Assembly: GCF_001875665.1 (NCBI RefSeq)
Contig: NZ_MLAL01000021.1
Coordinates: 1 to 64,000 of the forward strand
DNA: 64,000 bases
Direction of reading: 5' to 3'
Origin: Corynebacterium sp. NML130628
Lineage (GTDB): Bacteria; Actinomycetota; Actinomycetes; Mycobacteriales; Mycobacteriaceae
In this document: positions 35,382 to 44,426 of the stretch, piece by piece
Layout of the letters: each line of letters begins with the position of its first letter
Position numbering within the stretch: the stretch's first letter is position 1
Translations under genes and position numbers: made by a program
The notes under the pieces: generated by a model
Seen by the model: only the letters and a program-made list of their open reading frames with translations
Databases searched by the model: none
Told to the model about the DNA's origin: nothing

Positions 35382-35531
35382 CCGCTCAAGCCATTCCGAA
35401 CGCAGCACACCATGGCGGGCACATGCCGCCGACCACGCCATTGGCGAGATCTTCACCACCATCCTGCGCTGACACAGCGGGCAGATGCGCGGCGCGTCGT
35501 AGGGGCGGGTGAGGTCGAGGGGCCCTCGCAA
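35382..35531 (-). pseudogene. BsaP-like (biotin synthase auxiliary protein) gene flanked by repeats
   Basis: A minus-strand frame encodes LDLTRPYDAPRICPLCQRRM, VVKISPMAWSAACARHGVLR and SEWLERL. The pattern C-x2-C-x-RRMVV...W-x-A-x-C-x-RHG matches my recollection of the small actinobacterial BsaP family that assists biotin synthase with its iron-sulfur cluster. No normal start is present; TTG 35529-35531 falls at the edge of a type C repeat. No stop occurs where the family ends: the frame runs on through repeats 7 and 6 to 35016. Both natural gene ends seem to have been replaced by repeat insertions. Family identity is moderately sure. Confidence 0.5.
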
Positions 35532-35662
35532 AAAGTTCCCGAGCCGGGGAACCATTTTGGGTCTGAGGTCGGCTCCCGTCGACCAACGCTCCCGTTTCCT
35601 CTGGTGGCGACGCATGTCCACGAAAAAAGTTCCAGAGCCCACCGAAAACCGGGGAACTTTTC
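35530..35662 (+). repeat. Type C repeat, copy 1
   Basis: A 105-bp unit (35530-35634) bounded by AAAAAGTTCCC and AAAAAGTTCCA, aligning with the reverse complement of 59980-60084. Shared blocks include CGTCGACCAAC and GGCGACG/CGCGAC. One end forms GTTCCC-N6-GGGAAC. A further inverted GGGAACTTTTC follows at 35652-35662. The core here is diverged (GTTTCCTCTGGTGGCGACG). Confidence 0.7.
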
Positions 35663-35692
35663 CGGAAGAGCAAGAGGTGCGAGGAGCACATG

Positions 35693-35725
35693 AAAAAACG
35701 CCCGCTCCAACCATGTGGTGCGGGC
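35693..35725 (-). terminator. Intrinsic terminator of the bS22 gene
   Basis: On the minus strand a hairpin with arms GCCCGC-ACCA and TTGGA-GCGGGC (35700-35725) is followed by six T. It begins about 11 bp after the bS22 stop, exactly where an intrinsic terminator is expected. Confidence 0.85.
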
Positions 35726-35736
35726 GCTGCAAAGGC

Positions 35737-35838
35737 CTACTTGCCAAGTTTACGACGCTGAACACGCGTGCGGCGAAGCATCTTGCGGTGCTTCTTCTTG
35801 GACATACGCTTGCGGCGCTTCTTAATCACTGAACCCAT
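35737..35838 (-). CDS. Small ribosomal subunit protein bS22 (AURKAIP1/COX24 domain)
   Basis: 33 residues, [20 protein letters not shown] followed by [13 protein letters not shown], almost entirely basic. This is the actinobacterial small-subunit protein bS22 located near the decoding centre. GAGGAAA precedes the ATG. The neighbourhood, downstream of a BldC-like regulator and upstream of a HAD hydrolase, is the usual one in corynebacteria and mycobacteria. A longer upstream frame is not needed. Confidence 0.92.
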   Translation of the reverse strand: MGSVIKKRRKRMSKKKHRKMLRRTRVQRRKLGK

Positions 35839-35965
35839 AAGGTTTCCTCGTTTCTTCGTAGTACGTTCTTGACGTGCCGGCATCCACCCGGGGTACACGC
35901 AATGGGTGTAAGCATACAACCAAGGTGTTTGGCACTCAAAAAGGTTCGGGCAAGGTGAGTGCTGT

Positions 35966-36157
35966 TTATCCGACGTCGTACACGGAGGACTCGAGGTACT
36001 CACTGACCGCCGTTTCGTTGACGCGGAACGAGCGGCCGACGCGCACTGCAGGCAGTTCGCCCGAGTGCAACAGGCGGTAGACCGTCATCTTCGAGACGCG
36101 CATGATCTCGGCGACTTCAGCAACGGTTAAGAACTTGCCTTTATCTTCATTTGCCAT
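35966..36157 (-). CDS. BldC-like / excisionase-family DNA-binding protein
   Basis: A 63-residue MerR-type winged helix without a sensor domain: [20 protein letters not shown] then [20 protein letters not shown]. It matches the conserved actinobacterial helix-turn-helix protein found beside proC and bS22 (BldC-like) rather than a phage excisionase. It probably binds direct repeats as a head-to-tail oligomer. It is 127 bp upstream of bS22 on the same strand. Confidence 0.88.
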   Translation of the reverse strand: MANEDKGKFLTVAEVAEIMRVSKMTVYRLLHSGELPAVRVGRSFRVNETAVSEYLESSVYDVG

Positions 36158-36357
36158 TAATTCATAAACCCTTCAGCACGGTCGCGCTGCAGGCTTCCCC
36201 TCCTGCAGGACGAAACACGCACGTGCTCCAAACAACCTTATCGTGAACCCTGGGCCTAATGCGACTCATGTGCCGATAATTTTTCAAAGTGCCAGAAGAA
36301 ACACCCCGTATCTGGTGTGAAAGTGGTGACTGCTGTGGCTCAATCGGCCCAGTCGGC
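36158..36357. other. Gap between proC and the BldC-like gene
   Basis: No gene was seen. It contains a short dyad CTGCAGG-N8-CCTGCAG (about 36189-36210) without a T tract, and the likely promoter of the BldC-like gene. Confidence 0.4.
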
Positions 36358-37161
36358 TCAGTAAGCTTCGGAGCGGGTTGCGCAGGCGTCGGTGGCTCGG
36401 TAGATCGCGGCGCGCAGGCCGGACTCCTCGAGCTCCCGGATCGCGGCGACGGTGGTGCCACCCGGCGAGGAAACGGCGGCGCGCAGGCCGACGGGGTCGG
36501 GGTGCTGGTCCAAGAGCGCTCCGGCGCCGGCACAGGTTTGGGTGGCCAGTTCCGTGGCAAGGTCCCGGGGCAGTCCGAGGGCGACGCCGGCGTCGATAAG
36601 TGCTTCGGTGAGCAGGAAGTAGTAGGCGGGCCCCGAGCCCGAGAGTGCCGTGACGGCGTGCATTGCCTTTTCCGGCACGGCGACAACGCGGCCCGCGGAC
36701 GTCAAGAGCTTTTCGACGGCCTCCCGCTGCTCATCTTCCACGTAGCGGCCGGCGGACACGGCGAGTACTCCCTTGCCCACGAGCATTGGGGTGTTGGGCA
36801 TCACGCGCATGATCGGGGTGCCTGCGGACGAGATGGCTTCTTCCATGTCGGCGATGTCGACTCCGGCGGCCATCGAGACGAGTACGGTGGGCACCGAGTT
36901 ACTTGCGACGGTCTCCGCGATCTCCCCGATCACGTCGATGACCTGGTTGGGTTTGACGCACAGGAAGACGACTTCCGCGTCGGCAACAGCCTCGATGTTA
37001 TCCGTCGTGGCCTGGACGGCGTAGCGCTCAGCAAGCGCCGCCACGCGCTCCTCCGAGCGACAGGTGGCGATGAGGTGGTGCGGTTCGACCTTTGAGGCGA
37101 TCAGGCCTTGCAGCAGGGCCTCGCCGATGTTGCCAGCGCCGATGATTGCGATTTTTTCCAT
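36358..37161 (-). CDS. proC: Pyrroline-5-carboxylate reductase
   Basis: A 267-residue NADPH enzyme for the last step of proline synthesis. The N-terminal Rossmann motif is IAIIGAGNIGEALLQGLIAS. The signature near the C-terminus is DQHPDPVGLRAAVSSPGGTT with VAAIRELEESGLRAAI. ATG 37161 is used because the three extra codons upstream are not conserved in style. Length is normal. Confidence 0.95.
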   Translation of the reverse strand: MEKIAIIGAGNIGEALLQGLIASKVEPHHLIATCRSEERVAALAERYAVQATTDNIEAVADAEVVFLCVKPNQVIDVIGEIAETVASNSVPTVLVSMAAGVDIADMEEAISSAGTPIMRVMPNTPMLVGKGVLAVSAGRYVEDEQREAVEKLLTSAGRVVAVPEKAMHAVTALSGSGPAYYFLLTEALIDAGVALGLPRDLATELATQTCAGAGALLDQHPDPVGLRAAVSSPGGTTVAAIRELEESGLRAAIYRATDACATRSEAY

Positions 37162-37206
37162 GCACCACACACTAGCGCCACGGGAGCGCTGTGGTGGAAA
37201 ACGCCC

Positions 37207-37908
37207 TTAGAGCAGGGCCGGGCCGAACGCCATGACCAGGGCAGCGACGCCCGCAAGCGTCATGGTCAGGCCGTCTCGGCCGGTGTGCATCGCACGCACA
37301 CCAGCGACGATGCCCACAACGGCGGCGGCGCCCAGGATGGCTGCCAGTGCAGTTGCCAAGTTCGCCCAGATCCAGCTGAATAACATGAATCCGAGCACGC
37401 CCAGGACCACGCCGATGAACACAAGGAGCACCAACATGATGGGGTTGACGGCGCCGTCGTCGGCTTCAGACTCCACCTTTTCGACGTCCACATCCTCTAC
37501 ATGGTCGTCGTCGAAGAGGTCAAGGCTGTCTTCCTCGGCTGGCTGAACCTTCGTGCGCTGCACTGGCTCCTTGGTGTCCTCCACGACGCGGATCTGCGTC
37601 GTTTCGTCCTCGGAGGGGCTAGCGTTCGCGGCAGGCGCGGGTGGGTCAAGCGGCTTCTCAGCAGCTACCGGCTTCGCTGGCGCTGGTTCGGCTGGTTTGG
37701 GTTCGGCTGGTGCGTCGAGTGGCACGCTGGAGTGCTTCGCTTCGGCCGGGCGGGCGTCGACAGCCTTGAAGGAGCCAGTCAGCTCCGCGACCGAGACGCC
37801 GCCTTCCTCCAAGCTGCGGCGTCGGCGGGGACGCTTGCCCACGTCCGGGTTGGTTTTCTGGGCCCGGGCGAGGAGCTCCGCAACCGTCAGCTGCTTGTCC
37901 TCAGACAT
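37207..37908 (-). CDS. Hypothetical membrane protein with acidic/proline-rich N-terminus
   Basis: 233 residues: a basic-then-acidic disordered first 150 residues rich in Pro, Ala and Glu (KPAEPAPAKPVAAEKPLDPP), then three hydrophobic segments (NPIMLVLLVFIGVVLGVLGF, ANLATALAAILGAAAVVGIV, LTMTLAGVAALVMAFGPAL). The ATG overlaps the TGA of ppx (ATGA), so it is coupled to it. Similar genes lie between proC and ppx in other corynebacteria. No function is known. Confidence 0.8.
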   Translation of the reverse strand: MSEDKQLTVAELLARAQKTNPDVGKRPRRRRSLEEGGVSVAELTGSFKAVDARPAEAKHSSVPLDAPAEPKPAEPAPAKPVAAEKPLDPPAPAANASPSEDETTQIRVVEDTKEPVQRTKVQPAEEDSLDLFDDDHVEDVDVEKVESEADDGAVNPIMLVLLVFIGVVLGVLGFMLFSWIWANLATALAAILGAAAVVGIVAGVRAMHTGRDGLTMTLAGVAALVMAFGPALL

Positions 37909-38864
37909 CAGTCGTTGTCTCCTTCGTCATCTCCTACGTCATGCCCTTGGTCGATCCAACGGAGGATCACGCCTTCTCGTAGCGCCCATGGACAGATCTC
38001 TAACTTATCAAGCTTAAGCGCTCGCATGGCAGCCTCTGCAACCAGGGCACCCGCAACGATCTGGTGGGAGCGGTCGGCGCTGATGCCTTCGAGCTCCGCG
38101 CGGTCGGCTGCGGTCATGCGGGAAATGAACGCGATGAGCTGGCGCAGGCCCGGCGCGGTCAGGGTTCGTTTCACGAAAGGCCCAGCTGAGGAGGGTGCGG
38201 CGCCGGTCAGGCGCGCGAGCGACCGGAACGTCTTCGAGGTGCCGACGGCCAGCCCCGCCTCCCCCAGCGCGTGGAATTCGCGGGCGGGCCCGGCGAGTTC
38301 GGCGTCGATGTAGTCGCGCAGCAGGTTGATCTTTTTGCGTTCCGGTGGGTCGGATTCGAACCATTCGTGGGTGAGTCGGCCGGCACCCAGGTCGAGGGAG
38401 ACCGCCAAGTCGGGGCTTTCCTCGGTGCCGGTGGACATTTCCAGGGAACCGCCGCCGATGTCCAGGTTGGTGATGCGTCCGGCGGACCAGCCGTACCAGC
38501 GTCGCACCGCCAGGAACGTCAGCCGTGCTTCCTCCTCGCCGGAGAGCACTTCGAGCCGCACCCCGGTTTTCTTCTCGACCTTCTTCAGCACTTCCTCGGA
38601 GTTCGTGGCTGAGCGTACGGCGGACGTCGCAAAGGCGAGGAATTCTTCGCACTTCAGCTTGCTGCTTAAGCCGGCGGCTTCCCCCACGGCGTCGATAAGC
38701 TTGTCGACGCCCTTCGGCGCAATGTTGCCTTCATCGTCGAGGAGTTCGACGAGCCGGAGTGGCTGCTTCCAGTCACTCATCGGGGTGGGGCGGCCACCGC
38801 TGCGGGCATCGACCCCCACGAGATGCACCGTGTTACTGCCTACGTCTAATACACCTAATCGCAC
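37908..38864 (-). CDS. Ppx/GppA-family phosphatase
   Basis: A 318-residue exopolyphosphatase/guanosine pentaphosphatase family protein: [19 protein letters not shown] (phosphate loop 1), [40 protein letters not shown] (second loop) and [13 protein letters not shown] at the C-terminus. It is the short (Ppx1-like) actinobacterial form. It hydrolyses polyphosphate or pppGpp; which of the two is not decided by sequence. It is divergent from the Cys-rich protein gene at 38.9 kb. Confidence 0.9.
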   Translation of the reverse strand: MRLGVLDVGSNTVHLVGVDARSGGRPTPMSDWKQPLRLVELLDDEGNIAPKGVDKLIDAVGEAAGLSSKLKCEEFLAFATSAVRSATNSEEVLKKVEKKTGVRLEVLSGEEEARLTFLAVRRWYGWSAGRITNLDIGGGSLEMSTGTEESPDLAVSLDLGAGRLTHEWFESDPPERKKINLLRDYIDAELAGPAREFHALGEAGLAVGTSKTFRSLARLTGAAPSSAGPFVKRTLTAPGLRQLIAFISRMTAADRAELEGISADRSHQIVAGALVAEAAMRALKLDKLEICPWALREGVILRWIDQGHDVGDDEGDND

Positions 38865-38897
38865 ACCCTCAGCGTAGTGCGTCTACGGTGTGTGGGT

Positions 38898-39773
38898 GTG
38901 AATCAACCAGTTTTTCTCGGATTCCCCGCTGAATCCCCCGCCGGCCGCTCCATCCTCGCGGGCCGCGAAGTGCCCACCGACTTTCCCCGCGAATGGTTCG
39001 TATTCATGCACCCGGAGGACCCGCTGCACTACTTCAGCATTGACCTCACCTGGGTGGAATCCACCTGGTCCTGCCGGTTCGGCACCCCGCAGTGCCACGG
39101 TATCGACGAGGACTTCGCCGTCGTCGGCTGCTGCATCCACGGCGCGTACCTCTCCGACGAAACCGACCGCGATGACCTTTATAATGCAGTCGCCGAGATG
39201 CCGGCGAAGTACTGGCAGCTGCGCCCCCGCGACGTCGACTCCTACATCGCCGCCGCCGACCCCACCATCCTGGAGCCCTGGCTGGAGTGGGACGACACCG
39301 AGGAGGAGGACGACGGCCCGCACATCAAAACGCGCGTGGTGGACGGCGCCTGCATCTTCGCGAACCGCAACGGCGCCGAGACCGGCCCGGGGTGCTCCCT
39401 GCACCAGTGGGCCATGGCGGAGGGCCGCAACATCATCGGCTCCAAGCCCGAAGTGTGCTGGCAGGTCCCGTTTTCAAGGGAGGACTCCTGGGAGGAACGC
39501 GCCGACGGCCAGGAGATCCTGCGCACCACCATCGGCGAGTACGACCGGCGCCAGTGGGGTGGCGGCGGCGAAGACTTCGACTGGTGGTGCACCGACGCGC
39601 CCGCCTGCCACACCGGCGGCACACCCGTGTGGCAGTCGATGAAGCAGGAGCTACAGCAGCTCATCGGCGAGAAGCCCTACAAGGTCCTCGCCGCGCACTG
39701 CGCCGCCCGCGCAAAACTGCCCCGCGAGGCAAAAACCACGCACCCAGCCAGCGATCAGGCCTCGAACTTGTAG
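38898..39773 (+). CDS. Cysteine-rich hypothetical protein (YkgJ/DUF3109-like pattern)
   Basis: About 291 residues with clustered cysteines: [12 protein letters not shown] then [11 protein letters not shown], and later [12 protein letters not shown] then [15 protein letters not shown], plus [12 protein letters not shown]-x-F...GCxLH resembles zinc/iron-chelating CxxCxxCC-type proteins. GTG 38898 is preferred ([16 protein letters not shown]); an upstream GTG at 38877 is possible. The end overlaps by 19 bp the end of regX3 on the other strand. A metal-binding fold is inferred; no function is known. Confidence 0.65.
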   Translation: MNQPVFLGFPAESPAGRSILAGREVPTDFPREWFVFMHPEDPLHYFSIDLTWVESTWSCRFGTPQCHGIDEDFAVVGCCIHGAYLSDETDRDDLYNAVAEMPAKYWQLRPRDVDSYIAAADPTILEPWLEWDDTEEEDDGPHIKTRVVDGACIFANRNGAETGPGCSLHQWAMAEGRNIIGSKPEVCWQVPFSREDSWEERADGQEILRTTIGEYDRRQWGGGGEDFDWWCTDAPACHTGGTPVWQSMKQELQQLIGEKPYKVLAAHCAARAKLPREAKTTHPASDQASNL

Positions 39774-40453
39774 CCGAGGCCGCGCACCGTCACCAGCTGC
39801 TTCGGTTTCGACGGCTCCTCCTCGATCTTCGAGCGCAGCCTTTTTACGTGCACGTCCAGGGTCTTGGTGTCGCCGACGTAGTCCGCGCCCCAGATCATGT
39901 CGATGAGCTGGGCACGGGTGAGCACCCGGCCGGCGTTGCGCATCAGGTACTCCAGGAGGTCGAATTCCTTGAGCGGCATGCGGACTGGTTGGCCGTCGAC
40001 AAGTACGCTGTGACGCTCGACGTCCATGGTGACGCGGCCGCCGATGAGCACATCGCCGCTCGGCTCGTCCTCTTCTTCCGCCGCCGACTCCGCGCCGCGG
40101 CGCAGCACCGCGCGGATGCGCGCGATGAGCTCGCGGGTGGAATATGGCTTGGTCACGTAATCGTCCGCGCCGAGCTCGAGGCCCACCACCTTATCGATCT
40201 CCGAATCGCGCGCCGTGACCATAATGATCGGCACCGACGAATTCGCACGCAGCTTCCGGCACACGTCCGTGCCGCTCATGCCCGGCAGCATCAGGTCAAG
40301 CAGGACAAGGTCCACCTCGTTGGACTCGAAGGCCTCAAGCGCCGCCGGCCCGTCAGCCGCCCACACTGTGGAAAAGCCCTCCTTTTCCAGCAGGTACGAC
40401 AGCGGGTCCGCCAGGGACTCTTCATCTTCAACAATCAGGATTTTCGTAGACAC
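39755..40453 (-). CDS. regX3: Response regulator RegX3
   Basis: A 232-residue OmpR-type regulator: receiver domain with phospho-acceptor Asp in [20 protein letters not shown], Lys in [17 protein letters not shown], and a C-terminal winged helix ([40 protein letters not shown]). It forms with SenX3 the two-component system that senses phosphate limitation in mycobacteria and corynebacteria. It follows senX3 by 24 bp. Confidence 0.92.
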   Translation of the reverse strand: MSTKILIVEDEESLADPLSYLLEKEGFSTVWAADGPAALEAFESNEVDLVLLDLMLPGMSGTDVCRKLRANSSVPIIMVTARDSEIDKVVGLELGADDYVTKPYSTRELIARIRAVLRRGAESAAEEEDEPSGDVLIGGRVTMDVERHSVLVDGQPVRMPLKEFDLLEYLMRNAGRVLTRAQLIDMIWGADYVGDTKTLDVHVKRLRSKIEEEPSKPKQLVTVRGLGYKFEA

Positions 40454-40477
40454 GGTTAGGGGAACCCTCCTGCAAAG

Positions 40478-41617
40478 CTACATCGGCAACTCAAGCGTGA
40501 ACGTCGACCCTGTCCCCGGGCGCGACCATACCCTGATAGTACCCCCGTGATTTTGCGCCACATGCTTTACGATGGCCAAACCCAACCCAGTGCCCCCAGT
40601 CGAGCGGGACCTCGCCTTATCGACGCGGTAAAAACGCTCAAACACGCGCTTCTGATCCTCCAACGCAATCCCGATCCCCCGGTCAGTGACACGCACAAGC
40701 GCCACCTTCTGCGTCCCGGACGCGCGCACCTGCTGCGTAATACTGACCGGCTGTCCATCCGGCGAATAGTTGATGGCGTTCGCGATCAGGTTGCTCACCG
40801 CGGACGTCAGCAGTGACTGGTCCCCCATCACGGTGATCCCGGTGGGCTCCCCGCGGATCAGGTCGATGTTGCGGCCCTCGGCGGTGACGTGGTTGCGGGT
40901 GATGGCGTCGTCAATTACATCGTCGAGGCGCACCGGCGCCATCTCCGGCAAAGCCTCCGCGCCCTGCAGCTTCGACAGCGAAATCAGGTCCGTGATCATG
41001 TCGCCCATCCGGTGCGCCTCCTTCAACACCTTCGTGCCAAAGTAGTCGACCATCTCCGGGTCGCCCGGGTCCTCCAGCAGCGCCTCCGCCAGCAGCGCCA
41101 TCCCGCCGACGGGCGTCTTCAGCTCGTGCGACACATTCGCCACGAAGTCGCGCCGCGCGTGCTCCATCCGCACATTCTCGGACTCGTCCGTGCCATAGGC
41201 GATCACGTAGGTGTTTTCCGTCAGCGTCAACGGCTTCACCACCACGCGCACGTTCCGAATCCGGGAACCCGTCGCGCGAATCGGCAGATCGAGGTCAAGG
41301 ACGTGCGTCTCCTGATCCTCAAACACCTCCTGGGCGGTCTCCCACACCTCAGACTGCACCGTGCGGTCGTACACCAGCGACATATCGTGGGCCCTCGCGT
41401 TCGAAAGCAACACCCTGCCATCCTGGTTCATCACCGCGATCCCCATCGGCGAGCCCTGCACCGCCAGCTGCAGTACCTCACTGATCGTGGCGGCCCGGCG
41501 GGAATCCGAACCGCCATCCACCCGGTTGCGTAAACGCCAACGCAGCGCCCGCCGCACCAACGGTGCAGCAAGCGCTGCGAGAACTACGCCCCCAATAAAC
41601 GCCAGTAGCGGGGACAA
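40478..41617 (-). CDS. senX3: Sensor histidine kinase SenX3
   Basis: 379 residues: two closely spaced N-terminal hydrophobic parts, a PAS-like domain (about residues 45-150), the phospho-acceptor His in FVANVSHELKTPVGGMALLA, and the ATPase motifs NLIANAINYSPDG, DRGIGIALEDQKRVFERFYR and TGGTGLGLAIVKH. It is directly downstream of gpmA, the conserved actinobacterial order, and precedes its regulator gene. Confidence 0.92.
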   Translation of the reverse strand: MSPLLAFIGGVVLAALAAPLVRRALRWRLRNRVDGGSDSRRAATISEVLQLAVQGSPMGIAVMNQDGRVLLSNARAHDMSLVYDRTVQSEVWETAQEVFEDQETHVLDLDLPIRATGSRIRNVRVVVKPLTLTENTYVIAYGTDESENVRMEHARRDFVANVSHELKTPVGGMALLAEALLEDPGDPEMVDYFGTKVLKEAHRMGDMITDLISLSKLQGAEALPEMAPVRLDDVIDDAITRNHVTAEGRNIDLIRGEPTGITVMGDQSLLTSAVSNLIANAINYSPDGQPVSITQQVRASGTQKVALVRVTDRGIGIALEDQKRVFERFYRVDKARSRSTGGTGLGLAIVKHVAQNHGGTIRVWSRPGTGSTFTLELPM

Positions 41618-41626
41618 TGTGGCTAC

Positions 41627-42373
41627 TTACTTCTGGCCCTGGTTCGCAACCGCAGCAGCACCTGCCGCAGCCGCCTCCGGGTCGAGGTACGTGCCACCTG
41701 GGTTGAGCACCTTGCCCTTGCTGTCAATCTCGTAGACCAGCGGCATGCCGGTCGGGATGTTCAGACCAGCAATGTCATCGTCGGAGATGTTGTCCAGGTA
41801 CTTCACCAGCGCGCGCAGCGAGTTACCGTGCGCAGCCAGCATGACCGTCTTGCCGTCGAGGACCTCAGGCAGGATGACGTCGATGTAGAACGGCAGGAAG
41901 CGCTCCACAACGTCCTTCAGGCACTCCGTGCGAGGCACCTCTGGGAGGAACGCGTAGCGCACGTCGTCGGTCTGGGAGTACTCGTTGTCGGCGTCGATTT
42001 CTGGTGGCGGGGTGTCGTAGGAACGACGCCAGCTCATGAACTGCTCTTCGCCGTACTCCTCGCGGATCTCGGCCTTGTTCAGGCCCTGCAGCTTGCCGTA
42101 GTGGCGCTCGTTGAGGCGCCAGTTACGCACAACTGGGATCCAGTGGCGGTCCGCAGCGTTCAGCGCGATATTCGCGGTGCGGATCGCGCGACGCAGCAGC
42201 GACGTGAACACGATATCCGGCAGCACACCCTTTTCTGCCATCAACTTGCCGGCGTTGACAGCTTCCTGCTCACCCTGCTCGGTCAGATTGACATCGACCC
42301 AACCGGTGAACTGGTTAGACTTGTTCCATTCACTTTGTCCGTGGCGGACAAGAATCAACTTTCCGTTCGTCAT
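41627..42373 (-). CDS. gpmA: 2,3-bisphosphoglycerate-dependent phosphoglycerate mutase
   Basis: A 248-residue glycolytic enzyme interconverting 3- and 2-phosphoglycerate. Signature [20 protein letters not shown] holds the catalytic His; [19 protein letters not shown] and [17 protein letters not shown] hold the others. ATG 42373 gives the family length; the longer frame upstream is a shadow of the divergent protease gene. Confidence 0.96.
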   Translation of the reverse strand: MTNGKLILVRHGQSEWNKSNQFTGWVDVNLTEQGEQEAVNAGKLMAEKGVLPDIVFTSLLRRAIRTANIALNAADRHWIPVVRNWRLNERHYGKLQGLNKAEIREEYGEEQFMSWRRSYDTPPPEIDADNEYSQTDDVRYAFLPEVPRTECLKDVVERFLPFYIDVILPEVLDGKTVMLAAHGNSLRALVKYLDNISDDDIAGLNIPTGMPLVYEIDSKGKVLNPGGTYLDPEAAAAGAAAVANQGQK

Positions 42374-42423
42374 GGGTCCAATCATGCCACGAATCGTATG
42401 ATTTTTCTTTAAGGTTGGGTCAT

Positions 42424-43551
42424 ATGATCCACGCCAACGCCGTCGCCGCCGCGCTCTCCGTCGCACTTCTCGCACCTGGGGCCCCATTTCGTGTCCTCCC
42501 GGAGCAGCCGCCGACCACGATGCGAGTGGGCAATCACACAATTTCCATCCCCAAGCACGCCAGCGCCGCGTCCTGCTCCCAAGGCTTCAGCGGCACCATC
42601 AACGGCCAGCTCGTCATGCTCACCGCCGGCCACTGCTTCGACCTCTCCCAAGACCTCGACAACGAGACCACCGACGTCATGCGCACCCACCGCGTCGAAG
42701 TACCTATCGACGCCAGCTACCGCCCCATCGGCACCCCAACCAACCTCAAACCCTCCACCGACTACGCCGACGTCTACCTCCCCTCACAGTTCTTCTGGGA
42801 CACCGTCAACACCCCGGACTGGGGCGTCGTCACCGCCGCTCCCGACACCCCGGCCACACGCATGTCTTTCTCGCGCGACGCCAACGGCCACGCCCACGGC
42901 GCACCCCGCGAACTGCGCTACATCCAGGACACCCGCAACCTGCCCTACAACTACTTTGACACCTCCAACTTCGGCCAGCCCATCTGCAAAGACGGCGCCA
43001 CCACCGGCCGCACCTGCGGCCACCAAATCGCGCGTTCCCGCAACAGCATCTACTCCTGGGGCCTGCACTACGAGCACGGCGACTCCGGCGGCATCAACTA
43101 CGACCCACGCGACGGCGCCGTCCTCGGCGTCAGCTCCATGGGCGTAGGACCCCTCGGCAAAGCCCAGCGTGCCGACCGCATCATCGAAGACGCCTTCAAC
43201 GTCCCCGACGGCAAAGTCAACGAAGCCTTCACACTCCCCGATTCCACCGCACCCCACGGCGACTTCACCCCACTCAACCAAGAACAGGGCGCCCTCATGC
43301 ACCAGATCATGCAGGACAACCCCGAACTGAAACCGCGCAAGACCGGCAAGCAGGGCTTCGACGAGGCGGTCGCCGCCGCCCAACGCGACGCCGACGTTGC
43401 CGCCCAGCGCGCCGGCCAGGTCCGCACCGTTGAGCAGGCGCAACGCCTCGCCGCCGACGTCTCTGGTGCGGTCGATCACCACGCGCAGCAGCTCGGCAAG
43501 TGGGGCGCCGTCGCAGCGGTGGAGGCGCTTGGGACGGCTTCACTCAATTGA
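42424..43551 (+). CDS. Secreted trypsin-like serine protease with C-terminal helical tail
   Basis: About 375 residues. The N-terminus [20 protein letters not shown] looks like a signal peptide. The catalytic His is in [12 protein letters not shown], a candidate Asp in [11 protein letters not shown], and the Ser in [16 protein letters not shown], all in S1 (chymotrypsin) order. After about residue 275 comes an Ala/Gln/Asp-rich helical tail ([20 protein letters not shown]). Start ATG 42424 is used. The gene is divergent from gpmA. The target is unknown; related extracellular proteases occur in skin corynebacteria. Confidence 0.8.
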   Translation: MIHANAVAAALSVALLAPGAPFRVLPEQPPTTMRVGNHTISIPKHASAASCSQGFSGTINGQLVMLTAGHCFDLSQDLDNETTDVMRTHRVEVPIDASYRPIGTPTNLKPSTDYADVYLPSQFFWDTVNTPDWGVVTAAPDTPATRMSFSRDANGHAHGAPRELRYIQDTRNLPYNYFDTSNFGQPICKDGATTGRTCGHQIARSRNSIYSWGLHYEHGDSGGINYDPRDGAVLGVSSMGVGPLGKAQRADRIIEDAFNVPDGKVNEAFTLPDSTAPHGDFTPLNQEQGALMHQIMQDNPELKPRKTGKQGFDEAVAAAQRDADVAAQRAGQVRTVEQAQRLAADVSGAVDHHAQQLGKWGAVAAVEALGTASLN

Positions 43552-43609
43552 TGGATAAATGCGCCATCCCTTGGCAAAGTCCGTCCGACAACCTTTTGGT
43601 TTTACAACC

Positions 43610-44092
43610 TCACAGCCAGGGGACCGGCACACCCCAAGCCGCTAACTGAGGGCCAGCCGCGTACACAGCCCCACCAAGCGCAGCCAAGACCGCTAGAGCT
43701 ATCCGCAAGGCCAAAATCGGCGACCCTTTGGCAAAGGTTGAAGCATACTTCGCCAGGGCCACATCAGCTTGAGTGTACGGTTGGGACGGGCAAAGAGGTC
43801 CACCAATTGCAGGCTGGATTGGAGACTTCTTCAGCTCACGACACTTCGCTGCTTTTTCTTCTGATGTCACCCCCCAGCGGATCGCCTCGCTCATCTCTTC
43901 AGACTCCTCACGATGCTTGAATACATACCCCATCGTATCGGCGAAATCGAACACGTTGTCTGTTTTGCTTGACTCCGCTACGCTGCTTGCTGCTTGGGGC
44001 TCCGTGACTTCGGCACAAGCGCTATGGGTAGCCCCAGATGCCGCCACAGCCACTGTGACCATTCCGGGTACAAGAAATCTAAATTTCATCAT
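43610..44092 (-). CDS. Hypothetical exported protein (160 aa)
   Basis: It starts MMKFRFLVPGMVTVAVAASG with a signal-peptide-like N-terminus ending near CAEV. A charged region contains two Cys (KCRELKKSPIQP and GGPLCPSQPY), and a C-terminal hydrophobic helix follows (ALRIALAVLAALGGAVYAAG). GGAAAG lies 6 nt before the chosen ATG. Its 5' region carries a long perfect hairpin at 44192-44228. It is convergent with the protease gene 58 bp away. The family was not recognised; it is probably a species-specific envelope protein. Confidence 0.6.
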   Translation of the reverse strand: MMKFRFLVPGMVTVAVAASGATHSACAEVTEPQAASSVAESSKTDNVFDFADTMGYVFKHREESEEMSEAIRWGVTSEEKAAKCRELKKSPIQPAIGGPLCPSQPYTQADVALAKYASTFAKGSPILALRIALAVLAALGGAVYAAGPQLAAWGVPVPWL

Positions 44093-44191
44093 CTTCACTT
44101 TCCGCACAACGAACCTCCGCAGGAGCCGCCTGGGAGCTTCGAGCGCTCATGGATGCCAAGGGACTGACGGTTAAATTTCGCCGTAACGCCG

Positions 44192-44228
44192 CCTTGCTCA
44201 AGCTCGGTGCTTCTGAGCTTGAGCAAGG
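44192..44228. promoter_or_regulatory. Perfect 14-bp hairpin upstream of the exported protein gene
   Basis: CCTTGCTCAAGCTC (44192-44205) and GAGCTTGAGCAAGG (44215-44228) are exact inverted copies with a 9-nt loop. There is no T tract on either side, so it is not a standard terminator. It lies 100-136 bp upstream of the minus-strand start at 44092, where it could act as an operator or leader structure. Confidence 0.65.
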
Positions 44229-44337
44229 TCTTAATCTATACCGTTTTTGTCCCCCAAGCCAGAGGCGATTCTTACAGCCGATCCAGACCCCGGAACGGTT
44301 CTAACGTCGCTTGGCCAACGGCGCGAACCGGACTGTG

Positions 44338-44410
44338 CGCCCAACCTTCGCACAGAAAAACGACCAGGGGAAACGATGCGTCGTCGCCCCCAAAAGAAGG
44401 AATCTGGTGC
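44338..44410 (+). repeat. Type A intergenic repeat, copy 8 (degenerate left end)
   Basis: The right end GGAATCTGGTGC (44399-44410) and core ACGACCAGGGGAAACGATGC are clear. The left end is decayed (GCGCCAACCTTCG). Plus orientation. It is the first of a cluster of three repeats downstream of mshA. Confidence 0.7.
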
Positions 44411-44426
44411 ATAGATTAGGGAGCCA

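Noticed and set aside
35737-36003. Longer 88-residue version of bS22
   Set aside because: The known protein is 33 residues, has its own ribosome-binding site, and the upstream 55 residues look random.
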